Source of the DNA: Conchocele bisecta
Lineage: Eukaryota > Mollusca > Bivalvia > Lucinida > Thyasiridae
DNA: 64,000 bases
Assembly (NCBI GenBank): GCA_029237695.1
Contig: CM055271.1
Coordinates: 81,913,488 to 81,977,487, forward strand
Direction: 5' to 3'
Part shown: positions 1-10,849 of the stretch, in pieces
Position numbering within the stretch: the stretch's first letter is position 1
How the letters are laid out: each line of letters opens with the position of its first letter
Translations under genes and position numbers: made by a program
Notes under the pieces: model-generated
Told to the model about the DNA's origin: nothing
Seen by the model: only the letters and a program-made list of their open reading frames with translations
The model's database searches: none

Positions 1-171
1 GAGATACCTTCTGTTGCAATTAGTGGCGGGTTGGTTCACTATATCGTCAGAATGACTGGTCTAAAACTCCGAAATATCAACCGTTCCTCAAGCACCTGTG
101 CGTTAAACAATGCTCAATCAATCTTCGAATATTCGAGCTAAAAATCAATACCCAATATTTTTGCATCTTAC

Positions 172-650
172 CTTTACATTTTTTTTCTTGTAGTATCCTT
201 CTTATCATTTCTTCTCCACATTGAGGATATTCGTTCAGCTTCTACCAATACATCATCTAAATCGTCATCGTCTATTTGCGTGAACTGTAGTTTTGAAATA
301 TTGTACTCATTCAACGGTAAAGAGTACTTTCTGAAACACACAGAGCTCGACTAGCATCAGCGATGGAGAATCCGGCTTCGAAAAGACTTTCAATTGCGAC
401 TTTTGGAATGTTGAAGCATCCAGATGTTCTGTCCCTAGAGGTTTCATTTCCAAATGTGATGCATTCCACACGCAGCTTCATGATTATCGTCTTGTCTACC
501 AAACCTAAGCATTGCAAGTCGTACAAAGAGAGATGCAAAATAATGTCTGGACTGATTTTCTGATCAATAAAACTGATCAATAAAACTGTTCATTTGCACT
601 GGGTTTAGATTCAGCTGTTCAAGAATTATTGTCATGTCTCTGTCCGCCAT
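172..650 (-). pseudogene. Broken first exon of a SAM-like/HTH integrase-type transposase (or a gene derived from one)
   Basis: Read on the minus strand from an ATG at 648-650, the sequence encodes a short leader, a SAM-like helical stretch (motif LSLYDLQCLGLVDKTIIMKL) and then a helix-turn-helix (FSIADASRALCVSESTLYR), followed by an acidic stretch containing IDDDDLDD. I recall this order from the N-terminus of invertebrate and fish integrase-core (DDE) transposon proteins; the catalytic part is not in the window. Two frame breaks are visible: a 13-bp tandem duplication at 561-586, and a small indel near 325 just after the HTH, after which the acidic stretch continues in another frame. A consensus 5' splice site (AAG|GTAAGA) ends the exon at 172, so the source was intron-containing. 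Likely a decayed transposon or domesticated copy; the family assignment is from memory. Confidence 0.5.
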
Positions 651-713
651 TGTTGTTGTTGTTGTTGTTACCGGTGTCGATATAAATGTGCTTCCGTGAA
701 AAATGACCTATCT

Positions 714-1074
714 ATATAAAGAAGTTACCACACCATATAAAGAAGTTTGAACACCATATAAAAAAGTTTGCACATCATATAAAGAAGTTAGCACACCATA
801 TAAAGAAATTTGCACATCATATAAAGAAGTTACCACACCATATAAAGAAGTAAGCACAACATATAAAGAAGTTACCACACCATATAAAGAAGTAAGCACA
901 TGATATAAAGAAGTTACCACACCATATAAAGAAGTAAGCACATCATATAAAGAAGCTACCACACCATATAAAGAAGTAAGCACATCATATAAAGAAGTTA
1001 CCACACCATATAAAGAAGTAAGCACATCATATAAAGAAGTTACCACACCATATAAGGAGGTTTGCACATCATAT
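714..1074. repeat. Minisatellite, 21-bp units alternating as a 42-bp higher-order repeat
   Basis: About 17 copies of a 21-bp unit around CACCATATAAAGAAGTTAC. Two versions alternate (ACCACACCATATAAAGAAGT and GCACATCATATAAAGAAGT), giving a 42-bp period. The unit length is a multiple of three, so one minus-strand frame stays open by periodicity alone. Confidence 0.9.
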
Positions 1075-1783
1075 ATGTATGTATGTGCATATAAGACAGC
1101 TATGGCGTTCCATAGTAATACACATGTAAGCATGTTTCCAAGTCATTTACAAAACAAATACATGATTTGGAATGTTTTGAGACTCCCCCCTCAGCAACTG
1201 TCGCACAGCGATCCGGTAAACCCCAACGCTATCCGTTACTGACTAATTCAATGCGTTAGGTAAACAAGGAATTATGCGAGGAAAACCTTGAAATAAATTA
1301 AAAAGGTAACCCAATTTGGAAAGAAGACAATTTTTCCTGTCTATTGGTACCAGGTACTTGTCCAAACGCTATATTTTAAAGACGTATGCAGCAATAATCT
1401 GCTTAGCGATCCGCTTTACCCTAAAGAACTGTACATGTAGGCAGGAGCGAGCGAGGTTGATCCGTATCAATAAACGCTTTAATTAATAAAATGCGAGCAC
1501 TAACTTCATACCGATCACGTAAGACGAAACGTCGCGGACCCGGAGACGAAAATATGGCGATGTCGATGCTTTTTCTTCAGATTTAGTGGTCGGCGGTGGA
1601 TCGGCGCGAACGCCAGACGAAAAATTGACAAAGTCAATATTTTTTTATTTCCTTTTATGGACTTTGTGGTCGGCGGCGGAAATTAAAAAAAAAGAAAAAT
1701 TGAGATGCCAATTTTAATTTTTTTCTAAATCGGCAAAATTAGGTGCGGCGGGTCAGTAAACCAAATAATTAAAAAAAAAAGGC
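1075..1783. other. Left outer flank, no gene seen
   Basis: Unique-looking AT-rich DNA with poly-A runs near 1687 and 1771 and a repeated phrase resembling GTGGTCGGCGG at about 1588 and 1669. It has no counterpart beyond the outer end of the right arm. Confidence 0.5.
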
Positions 1784-2030
1784 CTTATCTAGCAAAGTAT
1801 ACTTTGAGGGAGTATTCATTTATTTTTCCTGAAATGCATTATGCCATATAGAACTAACGACTGCATATATTTCATGATTAAAAGTATGCAGAATTATTAT
1901 ACTGAAATTATTACATTATCACAGCCAAATTGGCTGTGATAATGTAATAAATGCAGTATAATAAAAATTAATAAATTTATCCTAAAATTGAAAATTTATC
2001 CCACAAAGTATACTTTGCTAGATAAGTATA
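1784..2030. mobile_element. MITE-A (palindromic-core MITE), truncated at its outer end
   Basis: MITE-A is about 300 bp. Its ends read GTAGCCTATTTCACCAAC and its inverse, with subterminal AAAGTATACTTATCTAG motifs and a near-perfect 67-bp central palindrome around CACAGCCAAAATGGCTGTG. This copy lacks the outermost ~25 bp; homology to the right arm stops there. Confidence 0.85.
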
Positions 2031-2035
2031 TGTCC

Positions 2036-2407
2036 CAGGGCTCCAGATAAGTTTTGTATCTCAAGAGTATTATACCCCTATATTTCAAATTAATTGTGTA
2101 GATGTATTTTACTTTTACAAATGTATTACTGATTTTCTTCCTTATTAAATAGGGAATAAATGATGCTAAATAAATAAAATTTAAAAATTCACTTAATTGA
2201 GCTGCAAATAGCAAACACTGTTTGCTTTTTGCAGCTCAACTAAGTAAATTTTCAACTTTATTACAGTGTTTTCACGACTACGTTTGAAAATCAATGCGTA
2301 TTTTCACATTGCTGTGAGTATTTTGTACTCCCACTTATGATAATCAATGCGTATTCTGCTAAAATAAGTGCGTAAATAAGCCAAAATGCACCTTATCTGG
2401 AGCTCTG
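2036..2407. mobile_element. hAT-like MITE-H
   Basis: MITE-H ends carry AGAGCTCCAGATAAG in inverted orientation. In this family one copy (36907-37213) has a perfect 8-bp target duplication, which is typical of hAT elements. This copy ends 21 bp before the AG of the FMO acceptor at 2428-2429. Confidence 0.75.
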
Positions 2408-2429
2408 AGGCCCTTCAATATATTCCCAG

Positions 2430-2562
2430 ATTCACGGGAAAGGTCCTACATTCCCATGAATATCGGCACACCGGTGGCTACGAGGGCAAGCGTGTTGTCA
2501 TCATCGGCATTGGAAACTCCGGCAGAGATATTGCCAACGAGATGAGCCGAGTTGCGGACCAG
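2430..2562 (+). CDS. FMO exon with NADPH-binding GIGNSG (left)
   Basis: Acceptor TTCCCAG|A and donor CAG|GTATAC. The 133 bp start in phase to complete an Arg codon split with the upstream exon seen at 63289. Encodes [11 protein letters not shown] and [18 protein letters not shown]. The intron just downstream repeats the exon end imperfectly (ATGAGCCGAGTTGCGG, near 2618). Confidence 0.9.
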
Positions 2563-5500
2563 GTATACACTTGCTACAAGAACTATATTTCACATGCTAT
2601 TGAGGGATGGGCCAATATGAGCCGAGTTGCGGTCCAGTAGCGTATTTTAGCAGGATATGCACAGCAATGTGAAAATACACATTGATTTCAAATTAAGTAG
2701 TGAAAATAAGTAGTTGAACTTTACTTAGTTGAGCTTCAAAAAAGCAAAGTTTGCTTTTCGCAGCTCAAATAAGTGAATTTTTAAATTTGTTTTAGTTTGG
2801 CCCATGTGCTAAAGATCAAGGTCAAATGATTTAGAAATTTGCATTATAAGTTTTCACGGATATAGCCGCCAGTGTTACTGTTGTCTTTGTCTGTAATTCA
2901 CACCAATATTGGTGAACATTATCCCATTTCTTTCTGCACATTTATTACCCTCTCGCCGATAGGTAATATAAGAATGAATGGCATGTTGTGGAATTTATCG
3001 GGGTATAAACTTGGAAAAGTCGCGGGAATACTGGACGAAGGCCGGAAGGCCTCGTCCAATATTCCCGCAACTTTTCCAAGTTTATATCCCCGATAAATTC
3101 CACAAAAATGCCATTCATTCCTTATAATTCAAGAATTTGAAATAAATTCATCAAGAAAATGTGTTTATTTTCCGTTTTATTAAGAATTATTTTAACTGTT
3201 CCTGACGGTTACGGAAAGTAGTTCGGCATGGGCATTTACTGGGATATAAATTTTGGACAGAGACTTGCTACGGACCAATCAAATGTTAGGGAATTGTGTA
3301 AATATTTTTGTGCTGGAATTATGAGGGGATATAGCTTTAATCCATGTGAGTACGTACATGCATACGTACGTGGTTACGTTAGTAACACCATTTTTCAATA
3401 GGTTTCAATAACTCATGAACCGCTTCACCTAGTTTGATAATATTTGCTCACAATGTGTGTCTAGGGATGGTGCTTTGTTTTCCATACGACCCACGTCCGA
3501 CTGCCCAAGGTGAAGGTCACTGCTGACTTATGTTCACCTTGTTTGTAAGGCAAAAATGTATATTATTATCCAGGCTTCCATCGAGTGGATTAGCTTAGTG
3601 ATAACGATGCCCTTGTTATTGTTTGATTTTTAACGGCCTATCAACAACTACGGTCATTTAAAGCCGGGCCAACGGGTTCGATCCTGCATGTAACTTGCTG
3701 CATTGGGAGGAAAATCCCAACCTCTGAAATTAGAATAGCCTAACCTGATGCCAGGTCCATACCATGCCACTTGGACCCTTCCTATATACGTAATGTGGTG
3801 AGGAATAATCATATTACTCTTATAAGGGGTATAACCAGATTTTACTCGCATATTACAAGAATGCGAAAGACGTACCTGAGGGCCAAACCAGGTCTCCGGT
3901 CGGGATTTTGGTAAGGATGAATTCCGCTCGTTAAATCACCCATCACATGCTGCCAACCAACCACCACTCTTTCTGAAGATACACCATTTAATTTGAAAAA
4001 ACGTGAGGTGGGGGGGGGGCTATATCTGAGAACCTCCATTTATACTACATGCAGTGCTCCAGATAAGGAATTAGTAATTGAGTATTGTCACTCCATCATT
4101 TCACACTACTGTACACATAACAGACAGCAATTATTGAGTAGTTTGCCTCGAAATGAAAACATGTCTTGGCATTGCCATTCATGGAAAATAAGAAAAATAT
4201 GCTATATTTGTGGTCTGTTTATTGTTTTCTGCACCATGATAAAGGTACCATAAATTTTTTATTGCTTTTTTGATACTCGCTTCTTCCGATTTCAATTGGG
4301 TTTTTGGCAATTTTAATTGCGTATTTAAGCAAATACACAGCTTATCTGGAGCTCTGCTACATGTATATATCCTACATTACAGGTATACCTGAGCACACGA
4401 CGAGGGACGTGGATTTTCAACCGTGTTGCCGAGAAAGGACTCCCACTGGATATGCTAAACACAACTAGAGGCAATTTCTTCCTCAAGTCCTTACTCCCAC
4501 AAAACCTGTTCAATAGAATCGCCGAGCGAAAACTGAACCAAAGAATTGACCACACACTGTATTGCTTGAAACCAAAGTATCCCCCATTTTCGCAACACGT
4601 TATGGTTAATGATGACTTACCGAACAGGATAGTCACTGGCTCCGTGCTCATAAAACCGAACGTCGCCAAGTTTACCGAGACTGGGGTTCAGTTTGAGGAC
4701 GGTACATTCGAAGACGACGTCGACGTCGTTGTGTTAGCGACGGGTTTTATTTTCGGGTTTCCGTTTCTGGACAAATCGGTGACGGAGGTGGTGAACAATG
4801 AGGTGAACCTATATAAGTATATGTTCCCGCCCGACCTGGTGAAACAAACGTTGGCGATAGTCGGGTTTATCCAGCCACTGGGAGCCATAATGCCCATATC
4901 GGAACTGCAGTGTCGACTGGCTGCCAGGGTGTTCAAGGTGAGTCACTGTTGCATGATGGTTACATTCCCTTTAAGTTTTGGCTCAAATATGTCTCTTCGT
5001 CTGTAGTCTATTTCACCAACATTGCAAAGTATACTTATCTAGCAAAGTATACTTTGAGGGAGTAATCATTGATTTTCCCAAAATGCATTATTTCATATAG
5101 AACTAACCACTGCATATATTTGATGATTAAAAGTATGCAGAATTATTATACTGAATTTATTACATTATCACAGATAAAATGGCTGTGATAATGTAATAAA
5201 TTCAGTATAATAAAAATCAATAAATTTATCCTTAAATTGAAAATCTTCCCATTTTGTCTAATTATCTTCACTCAGAACTCCAGATAAGATGCGTAATTTG
5301 ACCAAATATTCGAGATATTTTTCTTAGTTCTTCACCAAAAATGGCAAGTTGGGAGTTCTTTAGAATCGTCTCAATGAGACGATTCTAAAGCACTCCCAAC
5401 ATGCCATTTTTGGTGAAGAAATAACAAAATTCCCCCCAAAGTTGATCAACTTACACACCTTAACTGGAGCTCTGCTCCCACTGCTGGCCAGCACTCATTA

Positions 5501-8337
5501 CAAGCATAATACACCTACACTGGTATGAATCTTTTTTCAATATTTTTTATTTTTATTTTTAATTCTCAATGAAAGTATATGTTGCGAACACTCAGTTGAA
5601 CCATCTCGATGAAAAGGTTCAAATGGTGGTCGCGACATATACTTCTAAGTACATTTAAAGAAAATATTTATGATTTTCCCCAATCAAAATGGTATATCCT
5701 CAGGTTGAAATAGGTGTATGGTTATAATGCTGGAAATGAAAATTGTTGTTTGTTGTGTCAATTTTATCCGCTTCACTTGCCGGAAATGGTAGGAATTCCT
5801 TGGCCAGCCTCGGAATACCATGCTATTGTCTTCCGTAGCCTATTTCACCAACATTTCAAAGTATACTTATCTTGCTCAGTAGACTGAGGGAGAAATTTTA
5901 TTTTAAGGATAAATTTATAAATTTTTATTATACTGAATTTATTACATTATCACAGCCATTTTGGCTGTGATAATGTAATACATTCAGTATAATAATTCTG
6001 CATACTTTTAATCATGAAATATAATATGCAGTCGTTAGTTCTATATGAAATCATGCATTTCGGGAAAAATAAATGATTACTCCCTCAAAGTACACTTTGC
6101 TAGATAAGTATACTTTGCCATGTTGATGAAATAGGCTACAGATATCAATTTTATCAGACTCAGCTCAGAAACGGTATGAATTCCTCGGCAAGCCTCGAAA
6201 TTCCTACGTGTTTCCTAGCCGAGCTTGATAAAGTTGACATCAAAATATACTAGCATAGTATTCTCTCAAAATCAATTCTTTTTTGAAACTATGAGAACAT
6301 GACATGTAATGTATATATAAGTAATACAACCATGGTCTGTTGCTATTACTGTAGTATGAAAAATTGACAATCAGTTATCCGGATAAGCGTATAATCGTCT
6401 TATAGCTTATATTCTCACCTTGAAATCATACTTTTATCGCATGTAAACCAGTGTAAATAGCATTGTGTAGTTCTGCAGAAAAAACAATCACAATTTGCTT
6501 CTTGGAAAACACCGTATATTCATATTTGTTACTGTATTTATAGAACAACTCTGCAATGACGTAATGGGTGCACTCGATTGAGCCCCCGCGCGGCTTTTGA
6601 CGTTGTCAACAACTTGTGGACAGAGTTGGGGAATGTTCCCAGCAAATTTTACTAGAATGTTTACCTTGGCAATATATTATTCACACTGGCATGGAAACAG
6701 CAAACACCTGCGTGACTTGGATGTATTTGTTGCAAAATCGGATCAAAAGAATTATATTACTTTGAGGGAGTAATCATTTATTTTTCCCGAAATGCATTAT
6801 GTCATATAGAACACACGACTGCATATATTTGATGATTAAAAGTATGCAGAATTATTATACTGAATTTATTACATTATCACAGCCAAAATGGCTGTGATAA
6901 TGTAATAAATTCAGTATAATAAAAAATAATAAATTGATCCTAAAATTGAAAATTTCTCCCTCAAAGTATACTTTGCGAGATAAGTATACTTTGCAATGTT
7001 GGTGAAATAGGCTACCGAAGTAGCCTAATGTACATGAAGTGCCGTTTTTGCCTTTATTTTTTCACCTTTGGACCCCTAATCGTGGACTCTGATTGGTCAG
7101 TCTCAACAGCAAATTCAAGATGGCGGCTACTGGGATGATGATTATCCACCTGAAAGAATAAGGAACAGGAAACAGGATGATTACATGCTATACTGTGATT
7201 TGACAATCTAATAACACAGTGCATTCAGAGAAAAGTATGCTTTGCAATGTTGATGAAATAGGCTCCTGGTATGACCCCTGTACAGTAATAGCAACAGTCC
7301 ATGGTTTTATCCCTTAATTGCAGGGAGATGTTAGTCTGCCCAGTAAGTCCGAGATGAACAATGAAATCCAGGACAAACGTGACCAGATGGCGAAAAGCTT
7401 CGTGAAGTCACAACGGCACACGATACAGGTGGAGTTCATATCATTCTTAGACGAGCTGGCCAGACTTACAGGGTGCCTGCCCAACTTCTGTAAGTAACAA
7501 TTGTCTCCATCATCCAATAATTCATGTATGTATACATAGAGGAACTTAAATGAGTGAAGCTATACTATTTGATCAATGTATACATAGAACTTAAAAAGTG
7601 TCGGACTGTATGATATTGTAAATTCTACCAGTTAAAACGCCCCAAAACGCACACGGAAATCAATTCTTCGCAAAAACGATATAAGTATGTGCCGAAATCC
7701 CGGGACTGCCAAATGCAGCTCATGAACACGCGTTTGCTACGCCATATTTCAGCAAAATCCGTTGCCTATTAAGGAAAATATCAAATAATACTTACTTTGG
7801 AGTGGGGCCCGGGCGCTTTTAACACTTTCAGCCATTGTTGTTGCTGTTGTAACCACGCGACCATGCACGTTGGAGTAATTAGGAAAATAAAAGCATAGCT
7901 GCTTTAGAGATAGAATTGATATGCCAAGGTGGTCTTTAGCACTACGGTAGTTTCACTGTAGAAAGAAACTAATAACAAACCATGTATGTCAGTTTAACTG
8001 ACATACATGGCTTGTTATTATTTGCTTTCTGACTTAACTTTTCTTTCTTAACTGACTCAGTTTTTATGATGATGTTGCAGGGAAAATGTTCCTGACGGAC
8101 TCGCAGTTAGCCCTGACGTGTGTGTTCGGACCGTGCACTCCGTACCAATACCGCCTCGTTGGGCACGGCAAGTGGGCTGGGGCGCGGAAGGCCATAATGA
8201 CGCAGTGGGACCGAATCATATCCCCGCTGCAGACCCGACCTCTCGGATACAAGAGACAGTCGTCGCAGATGGGATTTGTTGTTTTCTTAGTCGTGTTTGT
8301 CGCGTTGTTCGCGTTCATTATGAACTTGTTCATGTGA
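2430..8337 (+). CDS. Flavin-containing monooxygenase, 3' four exons (left-arm copy)
   Basis: FMOs are flavoprotein, NADPH-dependent oxygenases that oxidise soft nucleophiles (N, S) at the ER membrane. Four exons join in phase: 2430-2562, 4383-4937, 7324-7489 and 8081-8337, about 370 codons of a family length near 530. Visible signatures: the NADPH-binding GIGNSG motif in exon 1, [10 protein letters not shown] at the start of exon 2, the LATGF version of the FMO ATGY motif, [13 protein letters not shown] in the last exon, and a hydrophobic C-terminal anchor ([18 protein letters not shown]). The N-terminal FAD-binding exons are absent. The next upstream exon is present beside the right-arm copy but not here, because arm homology breaks at 1784. 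About six residues differ from the right copy, including R for G just after GIGNSG. No clear AATAAA follows the stop. Confidence 0.9.
2972..3121. mobile_element. MITE-C palindrome
   Basis: About 150-bp hairpin; both halves run from GAATGAATGGC through AATTTATCGGGGTATAAAC to an apex at GGAAGGCC. It forms the middle of a longer repeat that also holds the flanking AAATTCATCAAGAAAATGTG. Lies in the intron between FMO exons. Confidence 0.8.
3620..3970 (-). mobile_element. SINE-2 copy (degenerate)
   Basis: Reverse copy of the family defined by the intact insertion at 45170-45570; shares GGCCGTTAAA near its tail and ATCCTTACC near its head. Confidence 0.6.
4052..4356. mobile_element. hAT-like MITE-H, internal hairpin deleted
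   Basis: Ends CTCCAGATAAG and CTTATCTGGAGCTCTG. The mirror copy at 58395-58662 still has a long hairpin with apex GTCTCCAAGGAGAC; here it is lost after TGTCTTGGCATT. The element ends 24 bp before the AG of the FMO acceptor at 4381-4382. Confidence 0.7.
4383..4937 (+). CDS. FMO large exon with LATGF motif (left)
   Basis: Acceptor TACATTACAG|GTATACC and donor TTCAAG|GTGAGT; 555 bp, phase 0 at both ends, no internal stop. Encodes [29 protein letters not shown] and LAARVFK, matching the central part of animal FMOs. Confidence 0.93.
5003..5262. mobile_element. MITE-A copy, 3' truncated
   Basis: Starts 66 bp after the FMO exon donor. The central TGTGATAATGTAATAAATTC palindrome is present. The mirror copy at 57460-57763 is full length (304 bp). 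Confidence 0.85.
5273..5474. mobile_element. hAT-like MITE-H with GTCTC/GAGAC hairpin
   Basis: Ends AACTCCAGATAAG and CTGGAGCTCTG. The centre is a hairpin (GGGAGTTCTTTAGAATCGTC and its inverse) with apex GTCTCAATGAGAC, flanked by an outer stem CACCAAAAATGGCA. Confidence 0.75.
5574..5644. repeat. Hairpin with TCTCGATGA apex
   Basis: Imperfect stem from GTATATGTTGCGAACACTCA to GTGGTCGCGACATATAC. Related in sequence to the CACTCAGTTGAACC hairpins at 18625, 28676 and 41684. Confidence 0.7.
5835..6139. mobile_element. MITE-A copy, full length
   Basis: Both GTAGCC/GGCTAC ends and the central palindrome are present. The mirror copy in the right arm is split by a 2.3 kb insertion (54461-56756), so this is the empty site for that insertion. 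Confidence 0.9.
6758..7015. mobile_element. MITE-A copy, 5' truncated
   Basis: Begins inside the subterminal TACTTTGAGGGAG motif and ends with GAAATAGGCTAC. A second MITE-A end fragment (TGCTTTGCAATG... to AATAGGCTC) lies at about 7231-7264, 60 bp before the next FMO exon. Confidence 0.8.
7324..7489 (+). CDS. FMO exon (left), phase 0 to 1
   Basis: Acceptor TTAATTGCAG|GGAG and donor ACTTCT|GTAAGT; 166 bp. Encodes [11 protein letters not shown] and [15 protein letters not shown], matching the segment before the C-terminal FMO exon (LPS... DELA in animal FMOs). The mirror exon differs at five bases, one changing R to K. Confidence 0.9.
7961..8030. repeat. 70-bp near-perfect hairpin
   Basis: Stem GAAAGAAACTAATAACAAAC / inverse, apex TGTCAGTTTAACTGACA; ends about 50 bp before the last FMO acceptor. 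The right-arm counterpart has a repeated apex. Confidence 0.8.
8081..8337 (+). CDS. FMO last exon with C-terminal anchor (left)
   Basis: Acceptor ATGTTGCAG|GGAAAATG completes a Trp codon with the previous exon. Encodes [13 protein letters not shown] and [10 protein letters not shown], then a hydrophobic tail and TGA at 8335-8337. Confidence 0.93.
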
Positions 8338-8424
8338 TTATTGGTACGGCAAGATTGAAATAATGTTATAAATATAACACAGACACCAATGACACAACAT
8401 GTGGCTGTGACTGGAGAAATGGGG

Positions 8425-8490
8425 TTTATGAGTTTGTTGTGTTCTTCGTCGTGTTCATTATGAACTTGTTCATGTGATTATTTGTATATA
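8425..8490 (+). repeat. Partial duplicate of the FMO 3' end
   Basis: GTGTTCATTATGAACTTGTT followed by CATGTGATTATT repeats the end of the last FMO exon about 125 bp downstream. It is mirrored at about 49905-49965, so it predates the split of the arms. Confidence 0.75.
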
Positions 8491-8663
8491 ATAATAAGAA
8501 TAATCGTTTATTGCGTAAACCATGCTGGCTCTTGAGCACAATAGTAATTAACAAACATACAAGCAACATGACAATGCAAGCAAGATGACAGACAGTGGAC
8601 ATGAAAAGTAGTGTGTGTACACTAAATAGCAGTTTTGTAAATACAAAGTTACAATGCGAGGTG

Positions 8664-8667
<4 letters not shown>

Positions 8668-8707
<40 letters not shown>
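8668..8707. repeat. (GA)n microsatellite
   Basis: About 20 GA dinucleotides; the mirror (CT)n lies at 49681-49717. Confidence 0.95.
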
Positions 8708-8710
<3 letters not shown>

Positions 8711-8943
8711 TAATATGGAAAATTCAGAATACACTTGAACGTAAGAAAAGGGTACTTGAAATATTGTCAATTGCCAAAGTATGAAAGAAAATGTCCACTA
8801 CTGATCAGGCATATGCACATAATACAAATTCGTCTGCGTATATCTATCAATGTATATAAACATTTAAGTTGACATACATTATAGATGTGAAAATATTTCA
8901 TCTCTTCTTTTAAATGATTTAACAATGAACGTTCCTACTTTTT

Positions 8944-9850
8944 AGCTCACCTGAGCGAAGCTCATGTGAGCTATTGTTACAGCAATGTGTCTGTCGTCGT
9001 CCGTGAACATTTTCAAACGTCTTTTCCTCGGTAACCATTGGGCCTATAGTCACCAAACTTCATGGTCGTGGTCCTTAGGTAGGGGATTACAAAATTGTTA
9101 AAATGACGTCATCACGTAATCCAAGATGGCCGCCATCTAAAAATAGCACAAATTCTTAAAAAACCTTCTTCTCAAGAAGCGCCAACCGGATTTCGACAAA
9201 ACTTGGTCGGAATGATCGATCTACAATGGTCTTTCAAAGTTGTTAAAATGGTGACCCCGGGGTCAAAAATGGGCGTGGTCCGTCGGGTAAAATTGGGGTC
9301 AAATTTTATTTTTGACTGAATATGGTCATGTCATATATCAAATCTAAGGTATCAACGAGGCGATCACTCTGGTGCATTTTTTGTCGAAATTGGATGGTTA
9401 TGTCATCCAAGATGGCCGCCGAAATGTCAAAAGGTCGTTCTTTTATTAGAGATTTCGAAATTCTTCTTCACATGAACCGCTTGGCCCATGGTAGCCAAAC
9501 TTAAAAGTTATGGTCCATGGGTAAAGCCTTTTTAGATTTGTTAAAATGTAGGTCATTGCTAATCCAAGATGGCCGCCATCTAAAAATAGTATAAATAGGT
9601 CCATTTATTCGAGATTTTGAACGTCTTTTTCTCAGGAACCACATGGCCGATGCTGGCCAAACTTCATAGTAAGTTATGATCCTTGGGTGAAGCATTTTCA
9701 GATTTGGTAAAATGAGTCATCGCTTAATCCAAGATGACCGCCATCTAAAAATAGCACAATTTTTTTAAAACACATATGAACTCAATGTCACATTCTCCTC
9801 TGGTGTTCATGGAGTCAGGTGAGCGAATTAGGGCCATCATGGCCCTCTTG
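8944..9850 (+). mobile_element. Helentron-like non-autonomous element, left arm only
   Basis: Starts AGCTCACCTGAGCGAAGCTC, with a short terminal hairpin, and ends in a hairpin AGGGCCATCATGGCCCT followed by CTTG. It is flanked by T on both sides and the right arm lacks it. A second member fills 28757-30379 and 32292-33675. Assignment to rolling-circle (Helentron) elements is inference from end structure and target; no autonomous protein is present. Confidence 0.6.
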
Positions 9851-9989
9851 TTTTCTTTCCTTTGATTATTTGACTTGATCAAACTAAGTCCTTTAAACAT
9901 ACTTGGGTGCTGTCGGTAAAATGTATCTACATACTGCAAGCCTAAATCAGTGTACATAGCACATTCAAATAGAAAATTTATGTGATTAT

Positions 9990-10160
9990 TTGTATGGTGA
10001 TAATATGTGGCTGTGACTGGAGAAATGGGGCTTATGGGTTTTGCGACCAGTGTCGATCCAGATCAGATTGTGCATCCGCACAGTCTGATCAGGATCTGCA
10101 CTGCTCGCCGTTACATCAATGAAACACCCATAATGCATCTAATTTAGCTCATTATCAGGC
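9990..10160. mobile_element. Repeat K (GACTGGAGAAATGGGGCTTA family)
   Basis: Begins GTGGCTGTGACTGGAGAAAT and includes GATCAGATTGTGCATCCGCA, a partial palindrome. Full inverted ends are seen in the copy at 61890-62118. Many fragments occur through the window. Confidence 0.65.
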
Positions 10161-10164
10161 TTCA

Positions 10165-10471
10165 GTAGCCGATTTTATCAAAATTGCAAAGTATACTTAT
10201 CTAGCAAAGTATACTTTGAGGGAGTAATCATTTATTTTTACCAAAATGCATTATTTCATATAGATCTAACGACTACATATATTTGATGATTAAAAGTATG
10301 CAGAATTATTATACTGAATTTATTACATTATCACAGCCAAAATGGCTGTGATAATGTAATAAATTCAGTATAATAAAAATTAATAAATTGATCATTAAAT
10401 TGAAAATTTCTCCCCTCAAAGTATACTTTGCTAGATAAGTATACTTTGCAAACGGTGGTGAAATATGCTAC
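10165..10471. mobile_element. MITE-A copy, full length
   Basis: GTAGCC... to ...TATGCTAC with central palindrome; mirrored at 48908-49210, where the central palindrome is slightly shortened. Confidence 0.9.
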
Positions 10472-10849
10472 AGGAGCTATATAGGCCACAAATACCATAA
10501 GCCCCATGTCCCCAGTCATAGCCACGACGGGTATGTTATATGGGTAATGAATGATTTTTTAGAAATGATGACATGATTATTTGTCTATCATTTATGTTTG
10601 TTCAAAGATTTTACATATATATATAAATATATTTTTACATTGTATTATCAGGAATAAAATCACCTATAATTTCTATTTGCCTTCAGGTAATATGTTCATA
10701 TTGCACTCGTGCATTACTTATTAACGATACATCTTTCCACTTTAATACAATTACCTTTGCTACTGGTCGTACGTTCGTCTGTCTGTCTGTTTATTTGAAA
10801 GTTTTTGCAGCAGTTTCTCAAATAGTGTGTCGAGAGACCACATTTTCTA

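Noticed and set aside
708..1133. 141-codon minus-strand frame with repeated TSLYGVV/TSLYDVL
   Set aside because: It is the minisatellite read in a frame that stays open because the unit length is a multiple of three; no start context or splice support.
8426..8770. Frame with SLSLSLSLS near the FMO 3' end
   Set aside because: Driven by the (GA)n microsatellite.
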